A stretch of DNA of 64,000 bases, taken from SIG452 sp045638525. Lineage in GTDB: Bacteria > Bacillota > Clostridia > UMGS1840. The stretch lies in contig JAZUBQ010000012.1 of the NCBI GenBank assembly GCA_045638525.1, positions 1 through 64,000 on the forward strand, written 5' to 3'. The notes under the pieces are model-generated. The model saw only the letters and a program-made list of their open reading frames with translations. It did no database searches and was not told the DNA's origin. The number at the start of each line of letters is the position of its first letter. The first letter of the stretch is position 1. Both the position numbers and the translations under genes were made by a program. Shown here piece by piece: positions 45,367-53,546 of this stretch.

Positions 45367-46221
45367 TTATTCTATGTTCAAAGTTTCTCCGGGAGCAATT
45401 TTGTAGAGTGTGGCATCCACATCAAACCAGATATCAAACAAAGTCGGATTGTAAACCTTGGTTTCGGATGCGCTGAAAATCAACGAATTGTATGCAGTTA
45501 CATAGTCATAGATTTCCATATTGGTTGCATACCAGATATCGTCATTATGTGCCATTTTTTCACAGAATTTTTCAATAATATCCCAGTTATCATCCTGTGC
45601 AAACTCAAAACTGTGCCCCCACAGATAAAACAGCCTGGGGTATCTGAACGAACCATATATTTTACCGTTGGGATTCAGTTTAAGAAATTCTTCAACATAC
45701 TCTAACAGTTTCGGATTCTTATGATGTGCTGTGGGAATCCAGCTATGCCAATCGCTCGGGAGCATAAATGAGTTATTATCTTCCCCCGCTGTTCTTGCAT
45801 AGGCAATATCCAAATCGGTCAAATATCCTTTGATTCTTTCATAGGAAGCATTGTTTGTAAAACGTCTGATTCCACTGTCCGGATATGCCATACCACGGAT
45901 AATCATATCAAATCTCTGCTCTAATTCCATTCTGCAATCCAGCACATCTCTGATGCCTTCAATGGGACGCAAAGTGCCCTCCGGACGATGAAAATAACCG
46001 TGAATCGCAACTTCGTGCCCTTGATTCAGAATATGATTTCTGACATCTTCATCTGACAAAATGATTGTTTTAAATTTGCTTCCGGTCAAATTGAAGGTAC
46101 ATTTCATGCCGTAATCTGCCAACAAATCTGCAAGCTTCAAATCTTCCACAACGCCATCGTCATAGCTTAGTGTTACAGCTTTGGATTTTCCGCCGGGGAA
46201 TCTTAAAAACTTATATCTCAT
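45367..46221 (-). CDS. Polysaccharide deacetylase-like protein (NodB fold)
   Basis: A 284-residue carbohydrate-esterase-4-like protein. TLSYDDG gives the catalytic base Asp21 and metal ligand Asp22; EVAIHGYFH gives metal ligands His74 and His78. There is no signal peptide, so it acts inside the cell, on imported oligosaccharide rather than on the wall. Such cytoplasmic NodB-fold proteins accompany sugar-utilisation genes in gut Clostridia. It starts 335-340 bases from a divergent GH39-like gene and is the first gene of a two-gene unit with the MFS transporter. Confidence 0.8.
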   Translation of the reverse strand: MRYKFLRFPGGKSKAVTLSYDDGVVEDLKLADLLADYGMKCTFNLTGSKFKTIILSDEDVRNHILNQGHEVAIHGYFHRPEGTLRPIEGIRDVLDCRMELEQRFDMIIRGMAYPDSGIRRFTNNASYERIKGYLTDLDIAYARTAGEDNNSFMLPSDWHSWIPTAHHKNPKLLEYVEEFLKLNPNGKIYGSFRYPRLFYLWGHSFEFAQDDNWDIIEKFCEKMAHNDDIWYATNMEIYDYVTAYNSLIFSASETKVYNPTLFDIWFDVDATLYKIAPGETLNIE

Positions 46222-46280
46222 ACAAAAACTCCTTCCGAATTTAATTTATATATTCTGCTACACAAACATTCTCATAATAA

Positions 46281-46320
46281 ATTGTATACCATTGTATAAC
46301 AAAATTAAAGTACCTAAATT
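46281..46320 (-). promoter_or_regulatory. Promoter with 19-base element (deacetylase-MFS side)
   Basis: Minus strand: element AATTTAGGTACTTTAATTT (46302-46320), 15 bases, then TACAAT (46281-46286) as -10. There is no good -35 at normal distance from that -10, so activation is likely. The -10 region also holds a tandem 10-base direct repeat (46281-46300). An alternative -10, TATTAT at 46274-46279, has TTGTTA 17 bases ahead. Confidence 0.65.
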
Positions 46321-46466
46321 TGTATTTTTGTCATATATTTGCATTTTTCAACTTTTTTATTGGTATCATATTCGGTTGATTCATCATTTAACGTAAATAC
46401 AGCATAAAAACCAAACGATATCCCCTGCTTTTACAAACAAAAATCAAAAGATAAGACAAAAATGTG

Positions 46467-46506
46467 AATTTGGATACTTTAATTTACAACTGCAACACGG
46501 TATAAT
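46467..46506 (+). promoter_or_regulatory. Promoter with 19-base element (GH39 side)
   Basis: Plus strand: element AATTTGGATACTTTAATTT (46467-46485), 15 bases, then TATAAT (46501-46506). The element differs from the one on the opposite side at only two positions and has identical spacing to the -10. The rest of the 343-base divergent region is AT-rich with no gene. Confidence 0.7.
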
Positions 46507-46564
46507 ATATCATGATAGTTTATTTTCTCGTATCAGAAACATTTTAAGGAAGGTCGTGTCATTT

Positions 46565-47905
46565 ATGAATACCAATATCACAGTTGATTTTCAAAAAACT
46601 ATAGGAAAAATCAAACCGATGCACGGAGTTGGACAGCCCCCGTTTTTAGGCATTAACTACAGTTATATGAAATATCTCAAAGATGCTCATATTCCTTATG
46701 CACGTCTTCACGATGTTGGAGGTCCCTTTGGCGGAAATATTTATGTGGATGTGCCCAATATTTTCAGAGATTTTGATGCAGACGAAACCGATCCCGAAAA
46801 CTACGATTTTGCATTTACGGATTTACTTTTAAAAAATCTGCACGAATACGGTTGTTCCCCTGTTTACAGATTAGGAATTACCATAGAATGTAACCAACAC
46901 ATCAGAAGATACAGAACGGATCCTCCAAAAGACTATCACAAATGGGCAAGAATCTGCGAACATATTATCCGTCATTACAACGAAGGTTGGGCAAATGGCT
47001 TTGAATTTGGAATCGAATACTGGGAAATCTGGAACGAACCGGATGGCAACATTGCCCCCGAAGACAACGGCATGTGGCACGGCACCAAAGAAGAGTTTTT
47101 TGAATTGTATAAGGTGGCTGCAAGCTATTTAAAGAATTGTTTTGGAGACAAAATTAAAATCGGTGGCTACGGTAGCTGTGGTTTCCCGTTTATTGATGAA
47201 ATCATTGATGAAAAAGAACTTTCCGCCGCCTACACAACCGTTCAGACCATCAAATGGCAGAAAAGAATCCGCTACTTCAAAGTGTTTTTTGAAGAATTTA
47301 TGGAAATGGTATCAAAAGAAAATGTTCCGCTGGATTTCTTTACGTTCCATAGCTATTCTAGTGTGAAAAGCAATGTTTTACGCCAGAAATATCTGGATTC
47401 ACAGTTGGAAAAATACGGAATTCCCAACTTAGAAACCCACTTAAACGAATGGAACACGGCACCCTATAAACACGTCAGAGGAACCTCCTTTGCTGCAGCC
47501 ACCGCCGCTGCAAATATGTGTGCACTGCAAAACACCTCTGTTGCAATGCTCAATTACTACGATGCACGAATCGGACAGTCTGTATATGGCGGTATGTTCA
47601 ACCCCATCACCTATGAACCGTTTTGTACCTATTATTCTTTTTACGCATTTGGAAAATTGTATGATTTCGGTACTCAAACCCATTGTTCCAGCGATAACGA
47701 AGATGTGTATGCATTAAGCGCTACCAATGGTGAAACCTCAGGAATTTTGATTGCAAACATCGGCTCTGATACAACTATCAGCATCGACTGCGACAAACAC
47801 TTCAAAGCTTTCCTGATTGATGAAAATCATCATTTTGCGGAAATTACAGTAGATCCAAAATCCTTTGTATTAAAAGAAAATCAAACCATTTATCTTGAAG
47901 CGTAA
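46565..47905 (+). CDS. GH39-like glycoside hydrolase
   Basis: A 446-residue cytoplasmic clan GH-A enzyme resembling GH39 beta-xylosidases/alpha-iduronidases. The acid/base is Glu158 in YWEIWNEPDG and the nucleophile Glu295 in ETHLNEWN. ARLHDVGGPFGG near residues 46-57 and FFTFHSYSS near 258-266 are substrate-side GH39 features. A short C-terminal beta domain closes the protein. No signal peptide. A GTG at 46556, 5 bases from AAGGA, is a possible alternative start; the ATG is 11 bases from GGAAGG. It probably acts on a small imported glycoside together with the divergent deacetylase and MFS genes. Confidence 0.85.
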   Translation: MNTNITVDFQKTIGKIKPMHGVGQPPFLGINYSYMKYLKDAHIPYARLHDVGGPFGGNIYVDVPNIFRDFDADETDPENYDFAFTDLLLKNLHEYGCSPVYRLGITIECNQHIRRYRTDPPKDYHKWARICEHIIRHYNEGWANGFEFGIEYWEIWNEPDGNIAPEDNGMWHGTKEEFFELYKVAASYLKNCFGDKIKIGGYGSCGFPFIDEIIDEKELSAAYTTVQTIKWQKRIRYFKVFFEEFMEMVSKENVPLDFFTFHSYSSVKSNVLRQKYLDSQLEKYGIPNLETHLNEWNTAPYKHVRGTSFAAATAAANMCALQNTSVAMLNYYDARIGQSVYGGMFNPITYEPFCTYYSFYAFGKLYDFGTQTHCSSDNEDVYALSATNGETSGILIANIGSDTTISIDCDKHFKAFLIDENHHFAEITVDPKSFVLKENQTIYLEA

Positions 47906-47948
47906 ATCATGACCCGAGTATTTATAATCACCTCAAAAATTATACATT

Positions 47949-47990
47949 AACATAAAAAAAATGCGGCAAACTGCCGCATTTTTTTATGTT
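47949..47990. terminator. Bidirectional terminator
   Basis: Long inverted repeat with arms ending in ATGCGGCA / TGCCGCAT, a 3-base loop and flanking A and T runs (8 and 7). It separates the GH39 gene (plus) from the convergent SGNH esterase gene (minus). Confidence 0.92.
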
Positions 47991-47996
47991 ATTCAC

Positions 47997-49043
47997 TTAC
48001 TGTATCTTAATCTGCTCCATCACGTCAATCAGTGACTTTGCCATAGAGGCAAAACCAAAATCGGTAGGATGACAGTTATCTACCGTTCCGGAATCTTTGC
48101 ATAATTCGGTCAGTTTTTCCCCGTCAATAAAATATACGTTGCAATCCCCCGAAGCAACTGCTTCCAGATAAGTATTTTCGATAATACTACGTCTTTGTTT
48201 TTCTTCTTCATTTAAAAAATGCTTTGGACGTGACATTATCACAATCGGCAACAAAGGATGTTGTTCTCTGATTGCCTGAAACATTTTTTGATGTGTGTTC
48301 TGAAGGTGCTCCACCGTTGGGGCATTGTAGTCATAGTCATAAACAAAAATGGACATATCCATATTTTTAACGTATTCAATCATTTCATCTTCGGCTTTTG
48401 CATTCCCTGAAAAGCCAAGATTGATGTAATCGTAATGAAACTGTCGGGAAACAATCGCCTGATAAGCCATTCCGGGTCTTGAAGCGCAACCTCCCTGTGT
48501 GATAGAAGATCCATAATACACAACAGGTTTACTGTTAAGATATGGTTTTGCCGCCTTCACTTCAGCTGTTTCCTGCAGACCGATATATAAGTCCAATACA
48601 CCGGAATACAACGGGAAATTGATGGTGATTTCCCGCATTTGTTTATTTTCAAATTCAATAATCCCTTCTAACTCATCCTCAATATCATAGGGAGGCACAA
48701 ATGTTTTTACATAAGTTTGATCAACATACAAATCAAACCCGACAGAACCTGTCAATGCAAAATGAGGCATTTTCCCCAAACAGTCCATTTTGGCATAAAT
48801 CGATATGTAAGCACTATCGGTAGCAAAACGCACTCTTCCGCCCGCAGTATGGTTATGAAGATAATATACACCTTCGCTGACTGTTTGTGCAACCGCATCC
48901 GGCATTCGTCTGTATCTGTCTTGTTCTCTCATCAATCCATATATCTGAAAGGGTGCTTCACCTGCATTATAAAATTTGATATCTTGTTTTTCAATTTTGG
49001 TTGGAATGGTAAAATTCTTATCAATTTTTGAAATATCAATCAT
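47997..49043 (-). CDS. SGNH/GDSL hydrolase with N-terminal beta domain
   Basis: A 348-residue two-domain esterase. About 1-165 is a beta-sandwich domain found before SGNH domains in carbohydrate acetylesterases. The catalytic part has block I YYGSSITQGG (Ser180), NLGFSGNA (Gly210, Asn214) and DNCHPTDFG near 325 (Asp and His). The absence of a signal peptide suggests deacetylation of imported oligosaccharides. AGGAGGG precedes the ATG. It is the last gene of a minus-strand group with the FliB-like and amidohydrolase genes, 56 bases after the former, and ends at the shared terminator. Confidence 0.85.
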   Translation of the reverse strand: MIDISKIDKNFTIPTKIEKQDIKFYNAGEAPFQIYGLMREQDRYRRMPDAVAQTVSEGVYYLHNHTAGGRVRFATDSAYISIYAKMDCLGKMPHFALTGSVGFDLYVDQTYVKTFVPPYDIEDELEGIIEFENKQMREITINFPLYSGVLDLYIGLQETAEVKAAKPYLNSKPVVYYGSSITQGGCASRPGMAYQAIVSRQFHYDYINLGFSGNAKAEDEMIEYVKNMDMSIFVYDYDYNAPTVEHLQNTHQKMFQAIREQHPLLPIVIMSRPKHFLNEEEKQRRSIIENTYLEAVASGDCNVYFIDGEKLTELCKDSGTVDNCHPTDFGFASMAKSLIDVMEQIKIQ

Positions 49044-49099
49044 AATAGATCCCTCCTAATCATTCTGTTATCATACCACAAACTCAATGGAATCTGCTG

Positions 49100-50026
49100 C
49101 TATTGGGTAGCCAGAACATCTAAAAGCATTTGGGTATTTTCTTCGCTGTATTCAATTTCAGAAGAATATAATCTGACCAGTTCTACGAAATCATCCATGG
49201 TAAAATTTCCGACTGTCTTTTGTTGCAAAGAAGCTAAAAAAGAAATCATAACAACAGCCAAACACGCAAATAAAATTCGCTCTCCGTAGCTTCCGTCTTC
49301 CAAACCACCTGCCAAATGCCGATAAATAAAACAACAAAAAAGCTGCTCCAGCGGGAGGTCCCATTCTTCTTGCAAAGGATTCATTGTTTCCGTTTGTTGT
49401 AACTGTTTTAACAGTTCAATCCAATGGTTATCCAAATGCTCCAGGGAAAGAAAAATCCCTGCCCATTCCTGATGAGATTTCTCCGGAAATAAAATGCCGT
49501 ATCCTTGACACAATGACAAAATTCTTTGAAAGAACGGTTCTTGTCTATTTGTAACTTTGGTTAGAAGTTCCCTTCGGAAGCGAAAAAAAGGTTTTTCTTC
49601 CGCCGTTAAAATTTCCGCATCCTTTTCAGGCATAAAAAAAGGTTCTTTTTGGGATAAAATCAACCTTGCCGCTTCTTCACAAGCAAGTCCGATTCCTACC
49701 TCGATACAGTTGGTAAAATAATTGCGAAACCGAGGATGATCGGTACAAATCTGACAAAGATAATCTTCCCCTTTTTCTAAAATAATATCACATAAATTAT
49801 CTTTGTTTAAAAAGGGACAACGTTCCTCTTTTTCTAAAATGAAATGCGGCGTTTCTTCGATGGAAATATGACGTGATAATCGCTCCCCTATTTCTCCCGA
49901 AACACCTTGGTATTTCTCATAAGTTTCCCGGTCGATATCAATTTCCCAACCAATGCAACAACTATGCTTGCACGCTCCGCCGATACATTTAAAATTCTGA
50001 TAATAAAAAGGATAAAATAGATTCAT
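49100..50026 (-). CDS. FliB/YkgJ-family Cys-rich protein (flagellin lysine-N-methylase-like)
   Basis: A 308-residue protein with the N-terminal Cys cluster CIGGACKHSCC (Cys14, 19, 23, 24) and later RCPFLNKDNLCDI and LCQICTDHPRFR, the layout of the FliB/CxxCxxCC family whose Cys residues hold a metal or Fe-S centre. FliB of Salmonella methylates flagellin lysines, but most clostridial homologues carry that name by similarity only, and no flagellar gene is here. The protein is shorter than typical FliB (about 380-400). It lies 14 bases downstream of the amidohydrolase gene. Function is open. Confidence 0.75.
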   Translation of the reverse strand: MNLFYPFYYQNFKCIGGACKHSCCIGWEIDIDRETYEKYQGVSGEIGERLSRHISIEETPHFILEKEERCPFLNKDNLCDIILEKGEDYLCQICTDHPRFRNYFTNCIEVGIGLACEEAARLILSQKEPFFMPEKDAEILTAEEKPFFRFRRELLTKVTNRQEPFFQRILSLCQGYGILFPEKSHQEWAGIFLSLEHLDNHWIELLKQLQQTETMNPLQEEWDLPLEQLFCCFIYRHLAGGLEDGSYGERILFACLAVVMISFLASLQQKTVGNFTMDDFVELVRLYSSEIEYSEENTQMLLDVLATQ

Positions 50027-50040
50027 AAATCTCCCTCTGT

Positions 50041-51693
50041 TTATTTCAAATAACCTGTGACTTCATAGAATGTTTTACCCGACAAAACTGCTTGTTGAAC
50101 CTCTGTTGACAAGCGATTGTAACAAGGCAAAAACTTCACATTAAAACGATTGGTATTCCAACGGAACACAAACCGTAAAATTGCATCTGATTCTACCTTT
50201 TTTACCGTTTCAAACAAAGATTGAAATGCTAAAATGTTACTTCCCGCCGGCAATAATTCTCTGAGTGTTTCATCCAACAACCAGGAAGTTACGATTATGG
50301 GATAATCCCCGAAAAATTCTCTCGCCTTTTGTATCGAAAACAATACATCTTCTGTGTTCATTTTGCCGCCTTTTGGAATATAGCATCTTAATATGGTGTC
50401 TCCAACCGCTATATTCTTTTGAGGAATCGCAACAGAAGATGCCTCCAAAGCAAACTGCAACCGTCCCAACTGTATGATTTCACCACTTAAGATTCGTAAA
50501 ATCCAGTCCATTCTGCCTAAAAAAAGTTGGTTTTTTATATCGCTGAAAATATAGGTATAAGTAAGAATTTCCGAAAGCGAATCCATCAAAATATCTTCCG
50601 GAATTTTTTGTTCCTGATATTTTTCGGATAATTTTTCTGCCAAAAATAACGCAGACAACAAATTGCGTTTGCCATCCTGACAGTCAGCATCATACTCTGT
50701 TGCTATAATCATATCAGAAACAGCTATTTCCTGTATTGCTCTGTAAAATTCATCGTCAAAGCAAGTTGGGAAATTTAATTTTTGATACCATTTTTTGATA
50801 ATAGCTGTGACTTCAGGATTTGTGGCTTTCCATCCGCCTGCATTGTCAGGACTGGGAAGCATATGAGATACAGCAGAAGATTTTCCTAAAAAACGCATCA
50901 CATTGCCATAAAAATAATTCTCTATAATTTCTTTTCGAACGCCCGATTCCAACATGAGATTTTTATCAATCTTCAACCATTTTTCTGCCCAATGAGATTT
51001 GTAATCATGCGCAAAGCAATCCGTTCCAAACATCACATTATGCCCTGTATCGTATTCAGAACCAAAAAGTTTCATCACTAAATCTTTACGATAAATTTCC
51101 GGCGTACCGGGAGTGGTATCCAAAAACATTTCCGGCTGATTGGAGTGTGTTTGTCCATTCAAAAACTGACCGTACACTGCGATACATTCATCAGTCCAAG
51201 GCCAGGAGCAATGCGCCAACGAAAAACGAAGACCGGGAATTTCAGAAAGGACTTCCCAGTTGACCGGACGATTGTACTTGGATGAATCGGTACCATCCCA
51301 TAAAATTCCCGAATGAAACATCACAGGAACATCCGACCCGGCAATGGTTCGCAAAACGTCCATAGATTCTTTACAGGATACATCGTAATCTGTACAAATC
51401 ATCTTAAATCCACAGATTCCACGTTTAACGGCATCCTTCACTTTTTCACAAATGTTGTCTTCATACGGATGAATCCACAGTATCGGAAAAATTCTGTCCT
51501 CATATCCTTTTTGCCACGCTAAGACCTCTCCCACCCTTTCTTCAAAAGAAAGACCTGCTCCAAAATTTGTTCCTTTCGGAAATGTGGATATGACACAACC
51601 GCCCCAAACTCCGGCTTTTTCCATATTTGAAATCAGCTTGTCCGGTTCCGGTTTTTCACCCCATGCGTGGATATGCATATCTATGATTTTCAT
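50041..51693 (-). CDS. Amidohydrolase fused to a GNAT-like C-terminal domain
   Basis: A 550-residue two-domain protein. Residues 1 to about 285 are an amidohydrolase-2-type TIM barrel: MHIH (His7, His9), MFHSG, LAHCSWPW and GTDCFAHD (the metal-site Asp). Residues about 300-550 resemble the acyltransferase-like NAT_N/GNAT_C region (IPEDILMDSLSEI, LGRLQFALE, IPKGGKMN, TSWLLDETLRELLP, SNILAFQS), known to me as a separate protein or in other contexts. The ATG follows AAGGAGA. The promoter at 51733-51761 is strong. A hydrolase plus acyl-transfer pair on one substrate is conceivable, but the substrate is unknown. Confidence 0.75.
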   Translation of the reverse strand: MKIIDMHIHAWGEKPEPDKLISNMEKAGVWGGCVISTFPKGTNFGAGLSFEERVGEVLAWQKGYEDRIFPILWIHPYEDNICEKVKDAVKRGICGFKMICTDYDVSCKESMDVLRTIAGSDVPVMFHSGILWDGTDSSKYNRPVNWEVLSEIPGLRFSLAHCSWPWTDECIAVYGQFLNGQTHSNQPEMFLDTTPGTPEIYRKDLVMKLFGSEYDTGHNVMFGTDCFAHDYKSHWAEKWLKIDKNLMLESGVRKEIIENYFYGNVMRFLGKSSAVSHMLPSPDNAGGWKATNPEVTAIIKKWYQKLNFPTCFDDEFYRAIQEIAVSDMIIATEYDADCQDGKRNLLSALFLAEKLSEKYQEQKIPEDILMDSLSEILTYTYIFSDIKNQLFLGRMDWILRILSGEIIQLGRLQFALEASSVAIPQKNIAVGDTILRCYIPKGGKMNTEDVLFSIQKAREFFGDYPIIVTSWLLDETLRELLPAGSNILAFQSLFETVKKVESDAILRFVFRWNTNRFNVKFLPCYNRLSTEVQQAVLSGKTFYEVTGYLK

Positions 51694-51732
51694 AAGGATT
51701 CTCCTTAATTTAAAGCATTTTTTACTTTTTTC

Positions 51733-51761
51733 ATCATATCATAGCCTTACATATTTGTCAA
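51733..51761 (-). promoter_or_regulatory. Promoter of the amidohydrolase-FliB-SGNH group
   Basis: Minus strand TTGACA (51756-51761), 17 bases, TATGAT (51733-51738). It lies 40 bases before the ATG. Confidence 0.8.
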
Positions 51762-51779
51762 TTGATTTTCCAATAGGTA

Positions 51780-51808
51780 TTGCCAATAAATATATTTTGT
51801 GTTATAGT
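51780..51808 (+). promoter_or_regulatory. Promoter of the LMW phosphatase gene
   Basis: TTGCCA (51780-51785), 17 bases, TATAGT (51803-51808), 29 bases before the ATG; back to back with the minus-strand promoter. Confidence 0.7.
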
Positions 51809-51837
51809 GTTTACAGAAATTTATCAAGGAGTAATTT

Positions 51838-52302
51838 ATGATTAAAATTATGTTTGTCTGCCACGGAAATATCTGTAGAAGTCCTATGGCAGAATTTGTA
51901 CTGAAAGATATGGTAAAACAACTTGGAATTTCGGATGATTTTCATATTCAATCCTCCGCTACCAGTCGGGAAGAAATCGGAAATCCCGTTCATCACGGTA
52001 CCAAAAAGATTTTAAAAGAACACGGTATTTCAACCGATGGGAAATATGCGATTCAACTGACAAAACAAGATTATGAAAACTACGATTTGATTATCCCGAT
52101 GGATTCTATGAATATAAGAAATATCAGGCGAATTATCAGCGAAGATAAGTTCAATAAAATAAAAAAACTATTAGACTTTGCTGAAGGCGGTGACATTGCA
52201 GATCCTTGGTATACCGGTAATTTTGAAGATACCTATCGGGACGTTGTTGCAGGTTGCAAAGGTCTTCTGCAATATTTAAAAAAACAAAATATTTTGAAAT
52301 AA
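51838..52302 (+). CDS. Low-molecular-weight protein-tyrosine phosphatase
   Basis: A 154-residue phosphatase with the P-loop CHGNICRS (nucleophile Cys8, Arg14) and the general acid Asp122 in IADPWYTGNF. Length and motifs are typical of eukaryotic-like LMW-PTPs of Firmicutes. These dephosphorylate phosphotyrosine or phosphoarginine on proteins; YwlE-type arginine phosphatases have Thr in place of Ile in the loop (CTGNTCRS), while here the loop has Ile12, pointing to tyrosine phosphatase. It has AAGGAG before the ATG. Single-gene transcript ending in a terminator that overlaps its stop codon. Confidence 0.92.
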   Translation: MIKIMFVCHGNICRSPMAEFVLKDMVKQLGISDDFHIQSSATSREEIGNPVHHGTKKILKEHGISTDGKYAIQLTKQDYENYDLIIPMDSMNIRNIRRIISEDKFNKIKKLLDFAEGGDIADPWYTGNFEDTYRDVVAGCKGLLQYLKKQNILK

Positions 52303-52327
52303 AAAAGAGGCGTTACGCCTCTTTTTT
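52301..52327. terminator. Bidirectional terminator overlapping both stop codons
   Basis: AAAAAAGAGGCG, 3-base loop, CGCCTCTTTTTT. It includes the last bases of the phosphatase stop and the end of the convergent Cys-rich gene stop. Confidence 0.92.
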
Positions 52328-53160
52328 CATTTACATCCGCAAGTTCTCTGAGTGGTTTCACGAGGGGTTGATAATCCGGGATTGTCAAAACTGCAAGCAT
52401 TGGGCGGGAAAAATTCATCCACGGGGAAATTGATGTTGTCAAACAAATCGCAAGGATTATCTTCGGTTGCACCCACACATTCTTTATCCGGCACACAGAA
52501 ATCGTAAACAGGCACTAACAGCTGTACATTTCGTTCCAGACGAATAATTGAAAATAATCCCAAAGTAACATAGACATTTTTGTCCCGTTCTTCTCCGATA
52601 ATTTCATCTTCAAAACAAGCACAAATTTCACGGGGTAAGCTGGAACAATCAATTTCACAACAACAATGATGCTGATGACGTTCCACCACTTTAGCACTCA
52701 ATGCAATGGGTTCTACCACTTCTACAATTGCTTCAGGCAAATTATTTTTGACAGAAAGCTGGATATCTCTTTCATCGGGGCGATATTTGGAAGTAAAAGT
52801 CTTTGCTTTTCCTTCGGAGCCGAATAAAATTACTTTTTTATCAAAAGTAGCTAACCCTTCTACCGTAACCGGACGTCCAACGCCGGTGAACACATCCAGA
52901 TACACTTTAAAAAAGTATTTTAAATCAACAGTATAAAAACCACGATTGAACGGAACTTCTTCCACATCGGTGTATATCCAAATAATTTCAGCCTTTTTCA
53001 CTTTGATGTTGATGGAACGGTCAATCAGTTCCTGACCGCAAGGAGTTACATATACTCTGGCATCTACGATACAATCCTTGTCTTTGCAGGCGTCGTAAAC
53101 TTTATCGGTATGGATACAAACCGCATCACGGATGCTGCCGGTTGCACAATCTTTCGACAT
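52327..53160 (-). CDS. Conserved clostridial Cys-rich protein of unknown function (277 aa)
   Basis: The protein begins MSKDCATGSIRDAVCIHTDK and has about 20 Cys residues, including KDCIVDARVY, HHCCCEIDC, ICACF and a C-terminal CGCK. The middle part is beta-rich (VTVEGLATFDKKVILFGSEG). I recognise the opening VCIHTxKVYDxCKDKDC pattern as recurrent in Clostridia, but know no function. No signal peptide or membrane segment. The Cys content could mean metal binding or disulfide cross-linking, as in spore-coat proteins; both are guesses. It is a single gene with AGGAGG before the ATG and convergent with the phosphatase gene. Confidence 0.75.
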   Translation of the reverse strand: MSKDCATGSIRDAVCIHTDKVYDACKDKDCIVDARVYVTPCGQELIDRSINIKVKKAEIIWIYTDVEEVPFNRGFYTVDLKYFFKVYLDVFTGVGRPVTVEGLATFDKKVILFGSEGKAKTFTSKYRPDERDIQLSVKNNLPEAIVEVVEPIALSAKVVERHQHHCCCEIDCSSLPREICACFEDEIIGEERDKNVYVTLGLFSIIRLERNVQLLVPVYDFCVPDKECVGATEDNPCDLFDNINFPVDEFFPPNACSFDNPGLSTPRETTQRTCGCK

Positions 53161-53546
53161 ATTAAATCCTCCTGTTATTTTTATAAATCACAGATACAAC
53201 CGTTTTCAATTTTGCTCTATCTGCGTTCACTTCATTCTATGAAAAAAAATTTTTTTGGTTACAATTTCATATTTCTCTCAGTCACCACAAGAAAAATTTT
53301 TTCTGTAAATTTTTTGTAATATTTTTTCTTTTAAATCTTATGTAAAAAACTCAATGTTTTCAAGGCTTTTTCGGTTGCCTGTAGACATTGTGCATCCATT
53401 TGTCTTCGGTACAAAGACAAAAGCAAATTTTGGGGGATACAAAAAAGCAGATATTCCCTTTACTAATAAAATAAAAGTGGTATAATATCTTTATATTTTA
53501 ATGTAAAAAAAATATAAAATACAAAACATGAAAGGAGACCCAACAT
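53161..53546. other. Divergent intergenic region
   Basis: AT-rich region without a gene. Minus side: TTGAAA (53204-53209), 18 bases, TATAAA (53180-53185), a possible promoter for the Cys-rich gene. Plus side: TTTACT (53459-53464), 16 bases, TATAAT (53481-53486), probable promoter of the alkaline phosphatase gene. Between them is a small hairpin, TTTGTCTT-7-AAGACAAA (53399-53421), of unknown role upstream of the plus promoter. Confidence 0.6.
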
